From positions 1-11,998 of the forward strand of contig JALSGY010000415.1 in assembly GCA_026982515.1 (NCBI GenBank): a stretch of DNA of 11,998 nt. The letters are read 5' to 3'. The stretch is from Paracoccaceae bacterium. Its GTDB lineage: Bacteria > Pseudomonadota > Alphaproteobacteria > Rhodobacterales > Rhodobacteraceae. Positions within the stretch are counted from its first letter, which is position 1; each line of letters starts with the position of its first letter. A model generated the notes under the pieces. The model did not search any database. It saw nothing but the letters and a program-made list of their open reading frames with translations, and was not told the DNA's origin. Position numbers and translations under genes: made by a program. Of this stretch, positions 1-6,241 are shown one piece after another.

Positions 1-528
1 GACAGCCGGTCCGGGCTGCTGCGCCGGATGCAGGAGAAACAGGCCGCCCGGCTGGCCGCCGCCTGGGAGAAGCGCGCCGAGGGTCTGCCCTTCGAGACGC
101 CGCAGGAGGCGCTGATCCTGGCCTCGATCGTCGAGAAGGAAACCGCCCTGCCCGAGGAGCGCCCGACGGTGGCCTCGGTGTTCATCAACCGCCTCAGGCG
201 GGGCATGCGCCTGCAAACCGATCCGACGGTGATCTACGGGGTGACCGAGGGCCGCGGCGTGCTGGGGCGGAAAATAAGGCGAAGTGAACTTCGCCGGGAA
301 ACCCCTTACAATACCTATGTGATTACCGGCCTTCCGCCGACGCCGATCGCCAATCCGGGGCTGGCCAGCATCGAGGCGGTGCTGAACCCGGCCGATACCG
401 ACTATCTGTATTTCGTGGCCGATGGCACCGGCGGGCATGCCTTTGCGCGCACCCTGGCCGAGCACAACGCCAATGTGGCGAAGTGGCGGGCGATCGAGGC
501 GGAAAGGAAGCGCAACGGCGGAAACTGA
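1..528 (+). CDS. mltG: MltG endolytic murein transglycosylase, C-terminal part (5' end outside window)
   Basis: This is the last 175 codons of an MltG (YceG-like) protein, an inner-membrane lytic transglycosylase that cuts nascent peptidoglycan strands inside the chain and acts as a terminator of glycan synthesis. The frame is open from base 1, so the N-terminal membrane anchor and LysM-like part lie to the left. The family signature is clear: LASIVEKET at about fragment residues 40-48, whose first Glu corresponds to the catalytic Glu of E. coli MltG, then FINRLRRGMRLQTDPTVIYG, the TPYNTY segment, and GLPPTPIANPG near the end. The C-terminus is of normal form with a TGA at 526-528. It is a chromosomal housekeeping gene, not part of the GTA; its position beside g1 resembles the RcGTA locus as I recall it. 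The next gene starts 176 bases later. Confidence 0.95.
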   Translation, partial: DSRSGLLRRMQEKQAARLAAAWEKRAEGLPFETPQEALILASIVEKETALPEERPTVASVFINRLRRGMRLQTDPTVIYGVTEGRGVLGRKIRRSELRRETPYNTYVITGLPPTPIANPGLASIEAVLNPADTDYLYFVADGTGGHAFARTLAEHNANVAKWRAIEAERKRNGGN

Positions 529-594
529 GCTTTCCTCCGGAGGCGGCTCAACCTTTCGTTAAGCGGGGCGTTCGCAACCCGAGGTAGAGCCCGC

Positions 595-623
595 TTGACA
601 CGGCGCACGCTGCAGGGTATAAC
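595..623 (+). promoter_or_regulatory. Predicted sigma70 promoter: TTGACA, 17-base spacer, TATAAC
   Basis: The -35 box TTGACA (595-600) matches the sigma70 consensus exactly. The -10 box TATAAC (618-623) differs from TATAAT at one base. The spacer is the ideal 17 bases. Transcription would begin near 629-632. Such a close match is unusual in GC-rich alphaproteobacterial DNA. It is the best promoter candidate for the GTA operon, but the hairpin about 20 bases after the start means it could instead drive a short RNA. Confidence 0.7.
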
Positions 624-648
624 CCGTGGCAAGCTAGAAGAAGTGGGC

Positions 649-681
649 AAGGCGGCCCGGGGTAACCCGGGGCCGCCTTTT
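649..681 (+). terminator. Rho-independent terminator-like hairpin in the operon leader
   Basis: GGCGGCCC (651-658) pairs perfectly with GGGCCGCC (670-677). The stem can extend inward by GGG (660-662) with CCC (666-668) after one G-G mismatch, leaving a TAA loop (663-665), and outward by AA (649-650) with TT. Four T residues follow at 678-681. On the + strand this has the form of an intrinsic terminator with a short U-tract. It lies 123 bases past the mltG stop, but also only about 20 bases past the predicted transcription start, so it may end mltG transcripts, attenuate the GTA operon, or define a small RNA of about 50 bases. Confidence 0.65.
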
Positions 682-704
682 CCGTTTCGCTCGTGCGGAG
701 AAGC

Positions 705-1064
705 ATGAGAGGCGAATCTGAACATATGACTTTGATCACACCCGAAGGAGACGACGGGGCCGCCGAAGAGATTCTCCGGGCGGCGAAGGAGCATTTCGAA
801 GAGACGGCACGCGAGATCGAGGCCTGCCGCAAGCGGTTGCGGCAGGGCAAGGAGGTTTCACCGTCGGAGTTGCAGAAACTGCGGGCCCAGCTGAAGGCGG
901 AGGCCCGGATGTATTACGAGGAGGCACAGCGCCTTGCACGGGAGTTGCGGAAACAGGCGGGAATTGCCGGGCAGTTTGCGCTCGATTTCGATGCCGCCCG
1001 ACAGGAGGTCGGACGCCGAATGGCTCGCCTGCGCGCCGCGGGAGGTTCAGGAGAAGTTTCTTGA
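705..1064 (+). CDS. GTA small terminase subunit (TerS; RcGTA g1)
   Basis: This is the first gene of the cluster, by position and sequence the small terminase that partners the large terminase in DNA packaging. The protein is short, charged and almost wholly helical: residues of about 20-80 form an E/K/R/A-rich coiled-coil-like stretch (for example EEILRAAKEHFEETAREIEA), followed by QAGIAGQFALDFDAARQEV, which I recognise from GTA gp1 proteins. I see no helix-turn-helix; RcGTA TerS is reported to lack the N-terminal DNA-binding domain of phage TerS, in line with packaging of random host DNA. Start choice: ATG 705 has GGAG at 697-700 four bases upstream (119 aa). ATG 726 is an alternative (112 aa) with a poorer, distant AGAGG; GTG 693 is unlikely. 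The 3' end overlaps g2 by 74 bases. Confidence 0.82.
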   Translation: MRGESEHMTLITPEGDDGAAEEILRAAKEHFEETAREIEACRKRLRQGKEVSPSELQKLRAQLKAEARMYYEEAQRLARELRKQAGIAGQFALDFDAARQEVGRRMARLRAAGGSGEVS

Positions 1065-2349
1065 CGAACTGAGCGAGGGGGCGCTGCTGGCCTTGCCCTA
1101 TCTGTTCGAGTTCTGGGCCATGGCGCATCAGCGCCCCCCCGGGGGCGAATGGCGTTCCTGGGTGATCCTGGGCGGGCGCGGCGCGGGCAAGACACGGGCC
1201 GGGGCCGAGTGGGTGCGCGCCCAGGTGGAGGGGGCGCGGCCCCTGGATGCGGGGCGCGCGCGGCGGGTGGCGCTGGTGGGCGAGACCATCGAACAGGCCC
1301 GCGAGGTGATGGTCTTCGGCGAAAGCGGCATCCTCGCCTGCTCGCCGCCCGATCGGCGGCCCGAGTGGCGCGCCTCGCGCAAGCTGCTGGAGTGGCCTAA
1401 CGGCGCCACCGCGCAGCTGTTCTCGGCCCATGAGCCCGAGGGGCTGCGCGGGCCGCAGTTCGATGCGGCCTGGGTGGACGAGCTGGCCAAGTGGAAGAAG
1501 GGTGCCGAGGCCTGGGACATGCTGCAGATGTGCCTGCGTCTGGGGGATGACCCCCGGGTGGTGGTGACCACCACGCCGCGCAATGTCGAGGTGCTGAGGC
1601 GGATCCTGGCCAGCCCCTCCACGGTGGTGACCCATGCCCCCACCGAGGCCAACCGGGCAAACCTCGCCGAGAGTTTCCTGGCCGAGGTGCGGGCCCGTTA
1701 CGCGGGCACCGCGCTTGGCCGGCAGGAGCTGGACGGGGTGCTGCTGGAAGAGGTGGAGGGCGCGCTGTGGAACATGGCGATGCTGGAGGAGGCGCGGATC
1801 GAGCAGGCGTCGGCGCTGTCGCGGGTCGTGGTGGCGGTGGATCCGGCGGTGAGCGGACATGCGGGCGCGGACGAATGCGGGATCGTGGTGGTCGGGGCCG
1901 CTACCGAGGGGCCGCCGCAGGAATGGCGGGCGGTGGTACTGGAGGATGCCACCGTGCGGGCCGCCTCTCCCCGGGTCTGGGCGGAGGCGGCGATCGATGC
2001 GCTGCACCGGCACGGGGCCGAGCGGCTGGTTGCCGAGGTCAACCAGGGCGGTGATCTGGTGGAGAGCGTGATCCGGCAGGTCGATCCTCTGGTTCCCTTC
2101 CGGGCGGTGCGCGCGGCGCGCGGCAAGCTGGCCCGCGCCGAGCCGGTGGCCGCGCTCTACGAACAGGGGCGGGTGGCGCATCTGCCGGGGCTTGAGCGGC
2201 TGGAAGAGCAGATGTGCGCGATGACGGGGCGCGGCTACGAGGGGGCGGGCTCGCCCGACCGGGTGGATGCGCTTGTCTGGGCGCTGCACGAGCTGATGAT
2301 CGAGCCGGCGGCGCGCTGGCGCAGGCCGCGCATCAGGACATTGGGATAA
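991..2349 (+). CDS. terL: GTA large terminase subunit (TerL; ATPase-nuclease, RcGTA g2)
   Basis: This is the packaging motor: an N-terminal ATPase that pumps DNA into the prohead through the portal and a C-terminal RNase H-like nuclease that cuts DNA. With ATG 991 the protein is 452 aa. Visible motifs are Walker A GGRGAGKT (61-68), Walker B AAWVDE with the acidic pair at 163-164, and the coupling motif VVVTTTPRN (about 190-198). The nuclease has AVDPA with Asp284, VAEVNQGG with Glu349, and SPDRVDALVWAL with Asp423 and Asp426. ATG 991 lies inside g1 and has no strong ribosome site, so translation is probably coupled to g1. It is the only ATG before conserved sequence begins (the next, at 1120, would remove part of the conserved N-terminal region), and the encoded DAEWLA...SEGALLALPYLFEFW is typical of GTA TerL. 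Length is normal for GTA TerL. Confidence 0.95.
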   Translation: MPPDRRSDAEWLACAPREVQEKFLDELSEGALLALPYLFEFWAMAHQRPPGGEWRSWVILGGRGAGKTRAGAEWVRAQVEGARPLDAGRARRVALVGETIEQAREVMVFGESGILACSPPDRRPEWRASRKLLEWPNGATAQLFSAHEPEGLRGPQFDAAWVDELAKWKKGAEAWDMLQMCLRLGDDPRVVVTTTPRNVEVLRRILASPSTVVTHAPTEANRANLAESFLAEVRARYAGTALGRQELDGVLLEEVEGALWNMAMLEEARIEQASALSRVVVAVDPAVSGHAGADECGIVVVGAATEGPPQEWRAVVLEDATVRAASPRVWAEAAIDALHRHGAERLVAEVNQGGDLVESVIRQVDPLVPFRAVRAARGKLARAEPVAALYEQGRVAHLPGLERLEEQMCAMTGRGYEGAGSPDRVDALVWALHELMIEPAARWRRPRIRTLG

Positions 2350-2482
2350 CCCCTTCTTCTTCTGTCCGGAAATACTCCCGCCGGAGGCATGAAGTCCAGG
2401 CGCCCCGGGGCGGGTTTCGGGGCCTCCGGGGGGTATTTGCCTGGGCGAAGGGCAGGGAAGTTCAGGAAGGAGATGCATCTTC
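2350..2482 (+). other. Non-coding gap between g2 and g3, with nested inverted repeats
   Basis: The gap is 133 bases in an otherwise tightly packed operon. It carries a large imperfect inverted repeat (2370-2438) and, near its 3' end, the strong ribosome-binding sequence AGGAAGGAG (2464-2472), ten bases before the g3 ATG. No ORF of note is present. Confidence 0.75.
2370..2438. repeat. Imperfect inverted repeat of Rhodobacteraceae intergenic type
   Basis: The left arm AAATACTCCCGCCGGAGGC (2370-2388) is the reverse complement of the right arm GCCTCCGGGGGGTATTT (2422-2438), apart from two bases bulged on the left: 17 pairs in all. Inside the loop lies a perfect 12-base palindrome CGCCCCGGGGCG (2401-2412). 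The motif GCCTCCGGCGGGAGTATTT is, from general knowledge, a recurrent intergenic element in Rhodobacteraceae genomes, often at gene ends. As RNA it would fold into a strong hairpin. No T-tract follows, so a simple intrinsic terminator is not supported; it could slow RNA decay, attenuate transcription, or be an inert repeat. Confidence 0.75.
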
Positions 2483-3667
2483 ATGGTGTTTGATTTGTTT
2501 CGCCGGGCGTCGCGCGATGTGCCGGAACGGAAGGCTTCGGCCACGGGGCGGGTGGTGGCCTGGGGTTCGTCCGGGCGGGTGGCATGGAGCGCGCGCGATA
2601 CCGCCAGCCTTACCCGGGTGGGCTTTCTGGGCAACCCGGTGGGGTTTCGTTCGGTTCGGCTGATTGCCGAAGCCGCGGCGGCGCTGCCGCTGGTGCTGCG
2701 TTCCGGGCGGCGGCGTTTCGACGAGCACCCCGTGCTGCGGCTGCTGGCGCGGCCCAACCCGCTGCAGGGCCGGGCCGAACTTCTGGAGTCGCTTTACGGG
2801 CATCTTCTGTTGTCGGGCAACGGCTATGTGGAGGCGGTGGGCGGGGTCGGGGGCCTGCCGGCCGAGCTGCACGTGCTGCGCTCGGACCGCATGCGCCTGG
2901 TGCCCGGCGCCGACGGCTGGCCGGTGGCCTATGAATATGCGGTGGGCGGGCGCAAGCACCGTTTCGCGGTGGGCGACGGCATCTCGCCGATCTGTCATGT
3001 GCGCGCCTTTCATCCGCAGGACGACCATTATGGGTTGTCCCCGATGCAGGCGGCGGCGGCGGCGGTGGATGTGCACAATGCCGCCTCGCGCTGGTCGAAG
3101 GCGCTGCTGGACAATGCGGCGCGGCCGTCGGGGGCGATCGTCTACCGGGGCGCGGACGGGCAGGGGGCGATGAGCGCCGAGCAGTACGAGCGGCTGCTGG
3201 CCGAGATGGAGGCCCATCACCAGGGGGCGCGCAATGCCGGGCGGCCGATGCTGCTGGAGGGCGGGCTGGACTGGAAGCCGATGGGCTTCAGCCCTTCGGA
3301 CATGGAATTCCAGAAGACCAAGGAGGCGGCGGCGCGCGAGATCGCCCTTGCCTTCGGGGTGCCGCCGATGCTGCTGGGGATCCCCGGCGATGCGACCTAC
3401 GCGAATTACCAGGAGGCCAACCGGGCCTTCTACCGGCTGACGGTGCTGCCGCTGGCGGCACGGGTGACGGCGGCGCTGTCGCACTGGCTGAGCGGGTATT
3501 GCGGCGAGGAGCTGGCGCTGGGCCCGGACCTCGACCAGGTGCCGGCGCTGGCCGCCGAGCGCGAGGCGCAATGGGCCCGGGTGAGCGCGGCGGATTTTCT
3601 GAGCGATGCCGAGAAGCGCGCCCTTCTGGGGCTGGCGCCGGGCGAGGACGAGGAGGAAAGGGGCTGA
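2483..3667 (+). CDS. GTA portal protein, HK97 family (RcGTA g3)
   Basis: Portal proteins form the ring at one vertex of the head through which DNA enters and leaves; they dock the terminase and the head-tail connector. The 394-aa protein shows the HK97/lambda portal pattern: the N-terminal LIAEAAAALPLVL segment (60-72), HPVLRLLARPNP (82-93), SGNGYVEAVG (111-120), FHPQDDHYGLSPMQAA (177-192), and the stem/crown region DMEFQKTKEAAAREIALAFGV with GVPPMLLGIPGDATYANYQEA (292-312). ATG 2483 follows AGGAAGGAG by ten bases. Length is usual for a compact GTA portal. Its TGA (3665-3667) is one base from the g4 ATG, so g4 is probably translated by coupling. Confidence 0.96.
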   Translation: MVFDLFRRASRDVPERKASATGRVVAWGSSGRVAWSARDTASLTRVGFLGNPVGFRSVRLIAEAAAALPLVLRSGRRRFDEHPVLRLLARPNPLQGRAELLESLYGHLLLSGNGYVEAVGGVGGLPAELHVLRSDRMRLVPGADGWPVAYEYAVGGRKHRFAVGDGISPICHVRAFHPQDDHYGLSPMQAAAAAVDVHNAASRWSKALLDNAARPSGAIVYRGADGQGAMSAEQYERLLAEMEAHHQGARNAGRPMLLEGGLDWKPMGFSPSDMEFQKTKEAAAREIALAFGVPPMLLGIPGDATYANYQEANRAFYRLTVLPLAARVTAALSHWLSGYCGEELALGPDLDQVPALAAEREAQWARVSAADFLSDAEKRALLGLAPGEDEEERG

Positions 3668-3668
3668 G

Positions 3669-4229
3669 ATGGAAGGCTGGGAAAACGGGGCGCCGGAGCG
3701 CAAGTTCTGCCGGCTGGGCGAAGGGCTTTCGGTGACCGACGGGGTGAAGATCGAGGGTTATGCCAGCTATTTCGGCAAGCCCGACCGGGGGGGCGACATC
3801 GTGCAGCCGGGGGCCTACGCAGCCTCGCTGAAGGCGCTGGAGGCGGCGGGCCGGCGGGTCAAGATGCTGTGGCAGCACGACCCGGCGCAGCCGATCGGCA
3901 TCTGGGACGAGGTGCGCGAGGACGAGCGGGGGCTTTACGTGAAGGGGCGTATCCTCACCGATGTGGAAAGGGGCCGCGAGGCGGCGGCGCTGATCGCGGC
4001 GGGAGCGATCGACGGGTTGTCGATCGGCTATCGCACGGTGAAGGCGCGCAAGGATGACAGGGGCCGGCGGCTTCTGTCCGAGCTGGAGCTGTGGGAGGTG
4101 TCGCTGGTGACCTTCCCGATGCTTCCCCAGGCGCGGGTCGGGGCCAAGGGCGAAAGCTCCCGGGCCGAGACGCTGCGCGAACTGGCGGATCTCTTTCACG
4201 AGGCCCGCCGCATGCTGGCCCGCGACTGA
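3669..4229 (+). CDS. GTA prohead maturation protease, HK97 family (RcGTA g4)
   Basis: This is the serine protease that trims the capsid protein during head maturation. The 186-aa protein has the HK97 gp4-like (peptidase U35) fold signature: KIEGYASYFGKPDRGGDIV (27-45), MLWQHDP with the catalytic His70, GAIDGLSIGY with the catalytic Ser118, and the ELELWEVSLVTFPM block (138-151), which holds the likely third, acidic residue Glu143. The start ATG 3669 follows the g3 stop by one base; upstream AGGAGGAAAGGGG at the end of g3 can serve as ribosome site. The substrate would be the N-terminal part of the g5 product encoded next door. In RcGTA a small gene, g3.5, sits between portal and protease; it is absent here. 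Confidence 0.95.
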   Translation: MEGWENGAPERKFCRLGEGLSVTDGVKIEGYASYFGKPDRGGDIVQPGAYAASLKALEAAGRRVKMLWQHDPAQPIGIWDEVREDERGLYVKGRILTDVERGREAAALIAAGAIDGLSIGYRTVKARKDDRGRRLLSELELWEVSLVTFPMLPQARVGAKGESSRAETLRELADLFHEARRMLARD

Positions 4230-4263
4230 GCCGGCGAAGAGAAGATCTGGACAGGACAGTTTG

Positions 4264-5457
4264 ATGAGCAAGACCGAGACGAGGGCTCGGGCCGGGGGCG
4301 GTATGCCTCAAGCCCGGGATCCGGCCGCGGAGGCGAAGGAAGCCATGGCCTGTTTCATGAGCGAACTCAGAAATTTCCAGGCTGAAATTGATGCGAAACT
4401 TCAACAACAGGAAGAGCGACTGACCATGCTGGACAGGAAATCCGTGACCCTGGGGCGACCGGCCCTTGCCACCTCGGCCGAGGCCGAAGTGCCCCACCGC
4501 AAGGCCTTCGAGGCCTATGTGCGCTCGGGCGATGACGACGGCCTGCGCGGGTTGGAGTTGGAAGGCAAGGCGATGTCCACCGCGGTGGCCGCCGATGGCG
4601 GCTATCTGGTGGATCCGCAGACGGCCGAAAGCATCAGGAGCGTGCTCAACTCCACCGCCTCGCTGCGCCAGGTGGCCAGCGTGGTCAAGGTGGAGGCGAC
4701 CAGCTACGACGTGTTGATCGACACCACCGACGTGGGCTCCGGCTGGGCCAGTGAACTGGCCGCCACCGCCGAGACCGCCACCCCTGCCATCGAGCGCATC
4801 ACCATCCCGCTGCACGAGCTGTCGGCCCTGCCCAAGGTCAGCCAGCGGCTGCTGGATGACAGCGCCTTCGACATCGAGGGCTGGCTGGCCGGCCGGATTG
4901 CCGACCGCTTCGCCCGCGCCGAGGCCGCGGCCTTCATCAATGGCGACGGGGTGGACAAGCCGACCGGTTTCCTGAGCCACCCGCAGGTGGACAACGCGCT
5001 GTGGGCCTGGGGCTCCATCGGCTATGTGCCCACCGGCGTGGACGGCGATTTCGGTTCGGCCGACAAGATCGTGGAACTGGTCTATGCCCTGGGTGCGCAG
5101 TACCGCGCCAACGGCACTTTCGTGATGAACTCCAAGACCGCCGGGCAGGTGCGCAAGCTCAAGGATGCCGATGGCCGTTTCCTGTGGAGCGACGGCCTGG
5201 CCGCCGGGGAGCCGGCGCGGCTGATGGGCTACCCGGTGCTGATCGCCGAGGACATGCCGGACATCTCCTCGCTTGGCGCGGCGATCGCCTTCGGCGATTT
5301 CGAGGCCGGCTACACGGTGGCCGAGCGCCCCGATCTGCGCATCCTGCGTGATCCGTTCAGCGCCAAGCCCAACGTGCTGTTCTATGCCACCAAGCGGGTG
5401 GGCGGCGACGTGAGCGACTTTGCCGCCATCAAGCTGCTGAAATTCTCGGTCGCCTGA
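4264..5457 (+). CDS. GTA major capsid protein, HK97 fold (RcGTA g5)
   Basis: This is the head shell protein. The 397-aa precursor has an N-terminal scaffold-like delta region (about 1-65) predicted as coiled coil, with ELRNFQAEIDAKLQQQEERL followed by TMLDRK, and then the HK97 capsid body: PHRKAFEAYVRSGD (77-90), STAVAADGGYLVDPQT (105-120), repeated beta-rich segments, and a C-terminal ATKRVGGDV. From the family, the g4 protease should remove the delta region, probably somewhere near residues 60-72; the exact site is inference. I chose ATG 4264 because MSKTETRA matches the MKTET-like start of related GTA capsids; a TTG three bases upstream is possible. The delta-coding stretch (about 4360-4445) is visibly less GC-rich than the rest. 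A 187-base structured gap follows. Confidence 0.96.
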   Translation: MSKTETRARAGGGMPQARDPAAEAKEAMACFMSELRNFQAEIDAKLQQQEERLTMLDRKSVTLGRPALATSAEAEVPHRKAFEAYVRSGDDDGLRGLELEGKAMSTAVAADGGYLVDPQTAESIRSVLNSTASLRQVASVVKVEATSYDVLIDTTDVGSGWASELAATAETATPAIERITIPLHELSALPKVSQRLLDDSAFDIEGWLAGRIADRFARAEAAAFINGDGVDKPTGFLSHPQVDNALWAWGSIGYVPTGVDGDFGSADKIVELVYALGAQYRANGTFVMNSKTAGQVRKLKDADGRFLWSDGLAAGEPARLMGYPVLIAEDMPDISSLGAAIAFGDFEAGYTVAERPDLRILRDPFSAKPNVLFYATKRVGGDVSDFAAIKLLKFSVA

Positions 5458-5499
5458 GGCGAGCCGGGATAGGGGGCGGGCCGGAGGCCCGTGCCCCGG

Positions 5500-5571
5500 T
5501 GGGCGCGCGCATCGATTCCCGTGTCGTCTAGCTGCTCCCCTCCGTCCGAGCGATGCGGGAGCGCGCGCCCA
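5500..5571. repeat. Long-range inverted repeat after the capsid gene
   Basis: TGGGCGCGCGC (5500-5510) is the exact reverse complement of GCGCGCGCCCA (5561-5571). A second, competing pair, GCATCG (5509-5514) with CGATGC (5551-5556), overlaps the inner part of the left arm, so alternative or bulged folds are possible. The intervening loop of about 50 bases includes a pyrimidine-rich stretch. Confidence 0.6.
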
Positions 5572-5588
5572 TCTTTCGCGGCGGGGTG

Positions 5589-5608
5589 CCGGGCCTTGCG
5601 GGGCCCGG
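5589..5608 (+). repeat. Short GC hairpin upstream of g6
   Basis: CCGGGCC (5589-5595) pairs perfectly with GGCCCGG (5602-5608) around a six-base loop, with two possible G-T pairs extending the stem. There is no T-tract after it. It ends 25 bases before the g6 ribosome site. Confidence 0.6.
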
Positions 5609-5644
5609 TGGCCCGTCAGGGGGGCTGAAATTCGGAGAATGCGG

Positions 5645-6241
5645 ATGATGTTAGTCGAGCAGAGCTCGGTGCCTTCCACCGCCCTGCCGGTGGTGCAGTT
5701 CAGGGATCACCTGCTGCTGGGGCGCGGGTTTTCCAGCGACGGGGCACAGGATGCGGTGCTGGAGAACTACCTGCGCGCGGCGATTGCGGCGATCGAGGCG
5801 CGCACCGGCAAGGTGCTGGTGGAAAAGCAGTATACCTGGACGCTCACCGCCTGGCGGGAGCCTGGTCGCCAGGCGTTGCCGCTGGCGCCGGTCTCGGCGG
5901 TGGGGGCGGTGCGGCTGGTGGACCGGCTGGGCCAGGCGAGCCTGGCCGATGCGGCCGTCTGGCGGCTGCGACCGGACGATCATCGCCCGGTGCTGGAGGC
6001 CGCGGGCACGGCCTTGCCGGCGATCCCCTCGGGGGGCTCGGCGGAGATCGACTTCACCGCCGGCTACGGGCCGGCCTGGGCCGATGTGCCGGCGGATCTG
6101 GGCCAGGCGGTGATGCTGCTGGCGGCCCATTACTACGAGAGCCGCTCGGCCTCGGGAGAGGCGGGCGAGCTGCCCTACGGGGTGGGGGTGCTGGTGGAGC
6201 GCTACCGCAACGTGCGCATCCTTGGCGGGGGGGTGCGATGA
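5645..6241 (+). CDS. GTA head-tail adaptor / connector protein (RcGTA g6)
   Basis: This protein attaches under the portal as the first neck ring; it belongs to the gp6-like / phiE125 gp8-like head-tail connector family. From ATG 5645 it is 198 aa. The N-terminal ENYLRAAIAAIEARTGKVL helix pair (about 37-55) and the RLVDRLG and DFTAGYGPAWADVPADLGQA segments followed by a C-terminal helix (VMLLAAHYYESR) are typical of the family. Start choice: GGAG at 5634-5637 is seven bases from ATG 5645 but only one base from the upstream in-frame ATG 5639, so 5645 (or the adjacent ATG 5648) is preferred; related proteins also start MMLVEQ. The stop overlaps the g7 start as ATGA. Confidence 0.92.
   Translation: MMLVEQSSVPSTALPVVQFRDHLLLGRGFSSDGAQDAVLENYLRAAIAAIEARTGKVLVEKQYTWTLTAWREPGRQALPLAPVSAVGAVRLVDRLGQASLADAAVWRLRPDDHRPVLEAAGTALPAIPSGGSAEIDFTAGYGPAWADVPADLGQAVMLLAAHYYESRSASGEAGELPYGVGVLVERYRNVRILGGGVR

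Larger units (their letters stand above)
529..704 (+). other. Non-coding leader between mltG and the GTA operon
   Basis: These 176 bases separate the mltG stop from the first GTA gene. I see no convincing ORF in them. They hold a strong sigma70-like promoter and, just downstream, a terminator-like hairpin, each listed separately. In R. capsulatus the GTA cluster is transcribed from a promoter upstream of g1 under the activator GafA; by position this is the matching control region. I cannot identify a GafA site from sequence alone. Confidence 0.7.
5458..5644 (+). other. Structured non-coding gap between capsid gene and tail genes
   Basis: No gene is visible in these 187 bases, the longest gap inside the operon. 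The RNA could form at least two strong stems (5500-5571 and 5589-5608, listed separately). Neither is followed by a T-tract, so a standard intrinsic terminator is not supported. Near the end GGAG (5634-5637) serves as ribosome site for g6. The position directly after the most abundantly needed head protein suggests a role in setting capsid versus tail gene expression through RNA processing, stability or partial termination; this is inference. Confidence 0.7.

Noticed and set aside
286..300. GAAC-N7-GGAA, similar to the alphaproteobacterial LexA box
   Set aside because: The second half does not match GTTC or GAAC, and the site is inside mltG coding sequence, away from any gene start.
559..562. 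TTAA half-site in the leader, possible CtrA binding site
   Set aside because: No second TTAA follows at the seven-base spacing, so the usual two-part CtrA motif is not met.
1132..1147. CGC7G5CG mirror-like GC palindrome near the start of g2
   Set aside because: It is within conserved TerL codons (R-P-P-G-G-E before the Walker A motif) and is explained by codon choice in GC-rich DNA.
736..2757. A 673-codon open frame on the minus strand across g1-g3, and similar long minus frames at 2462-3703, 3955-5679 and 10599-11945
   Set aside because: Each lies opposite well-recognised + strand genes. Their translations are low-complexity P/R/H/G-rich strings with no domain, as expected for antisense frames in very GC-rich DNA with few stop codons.
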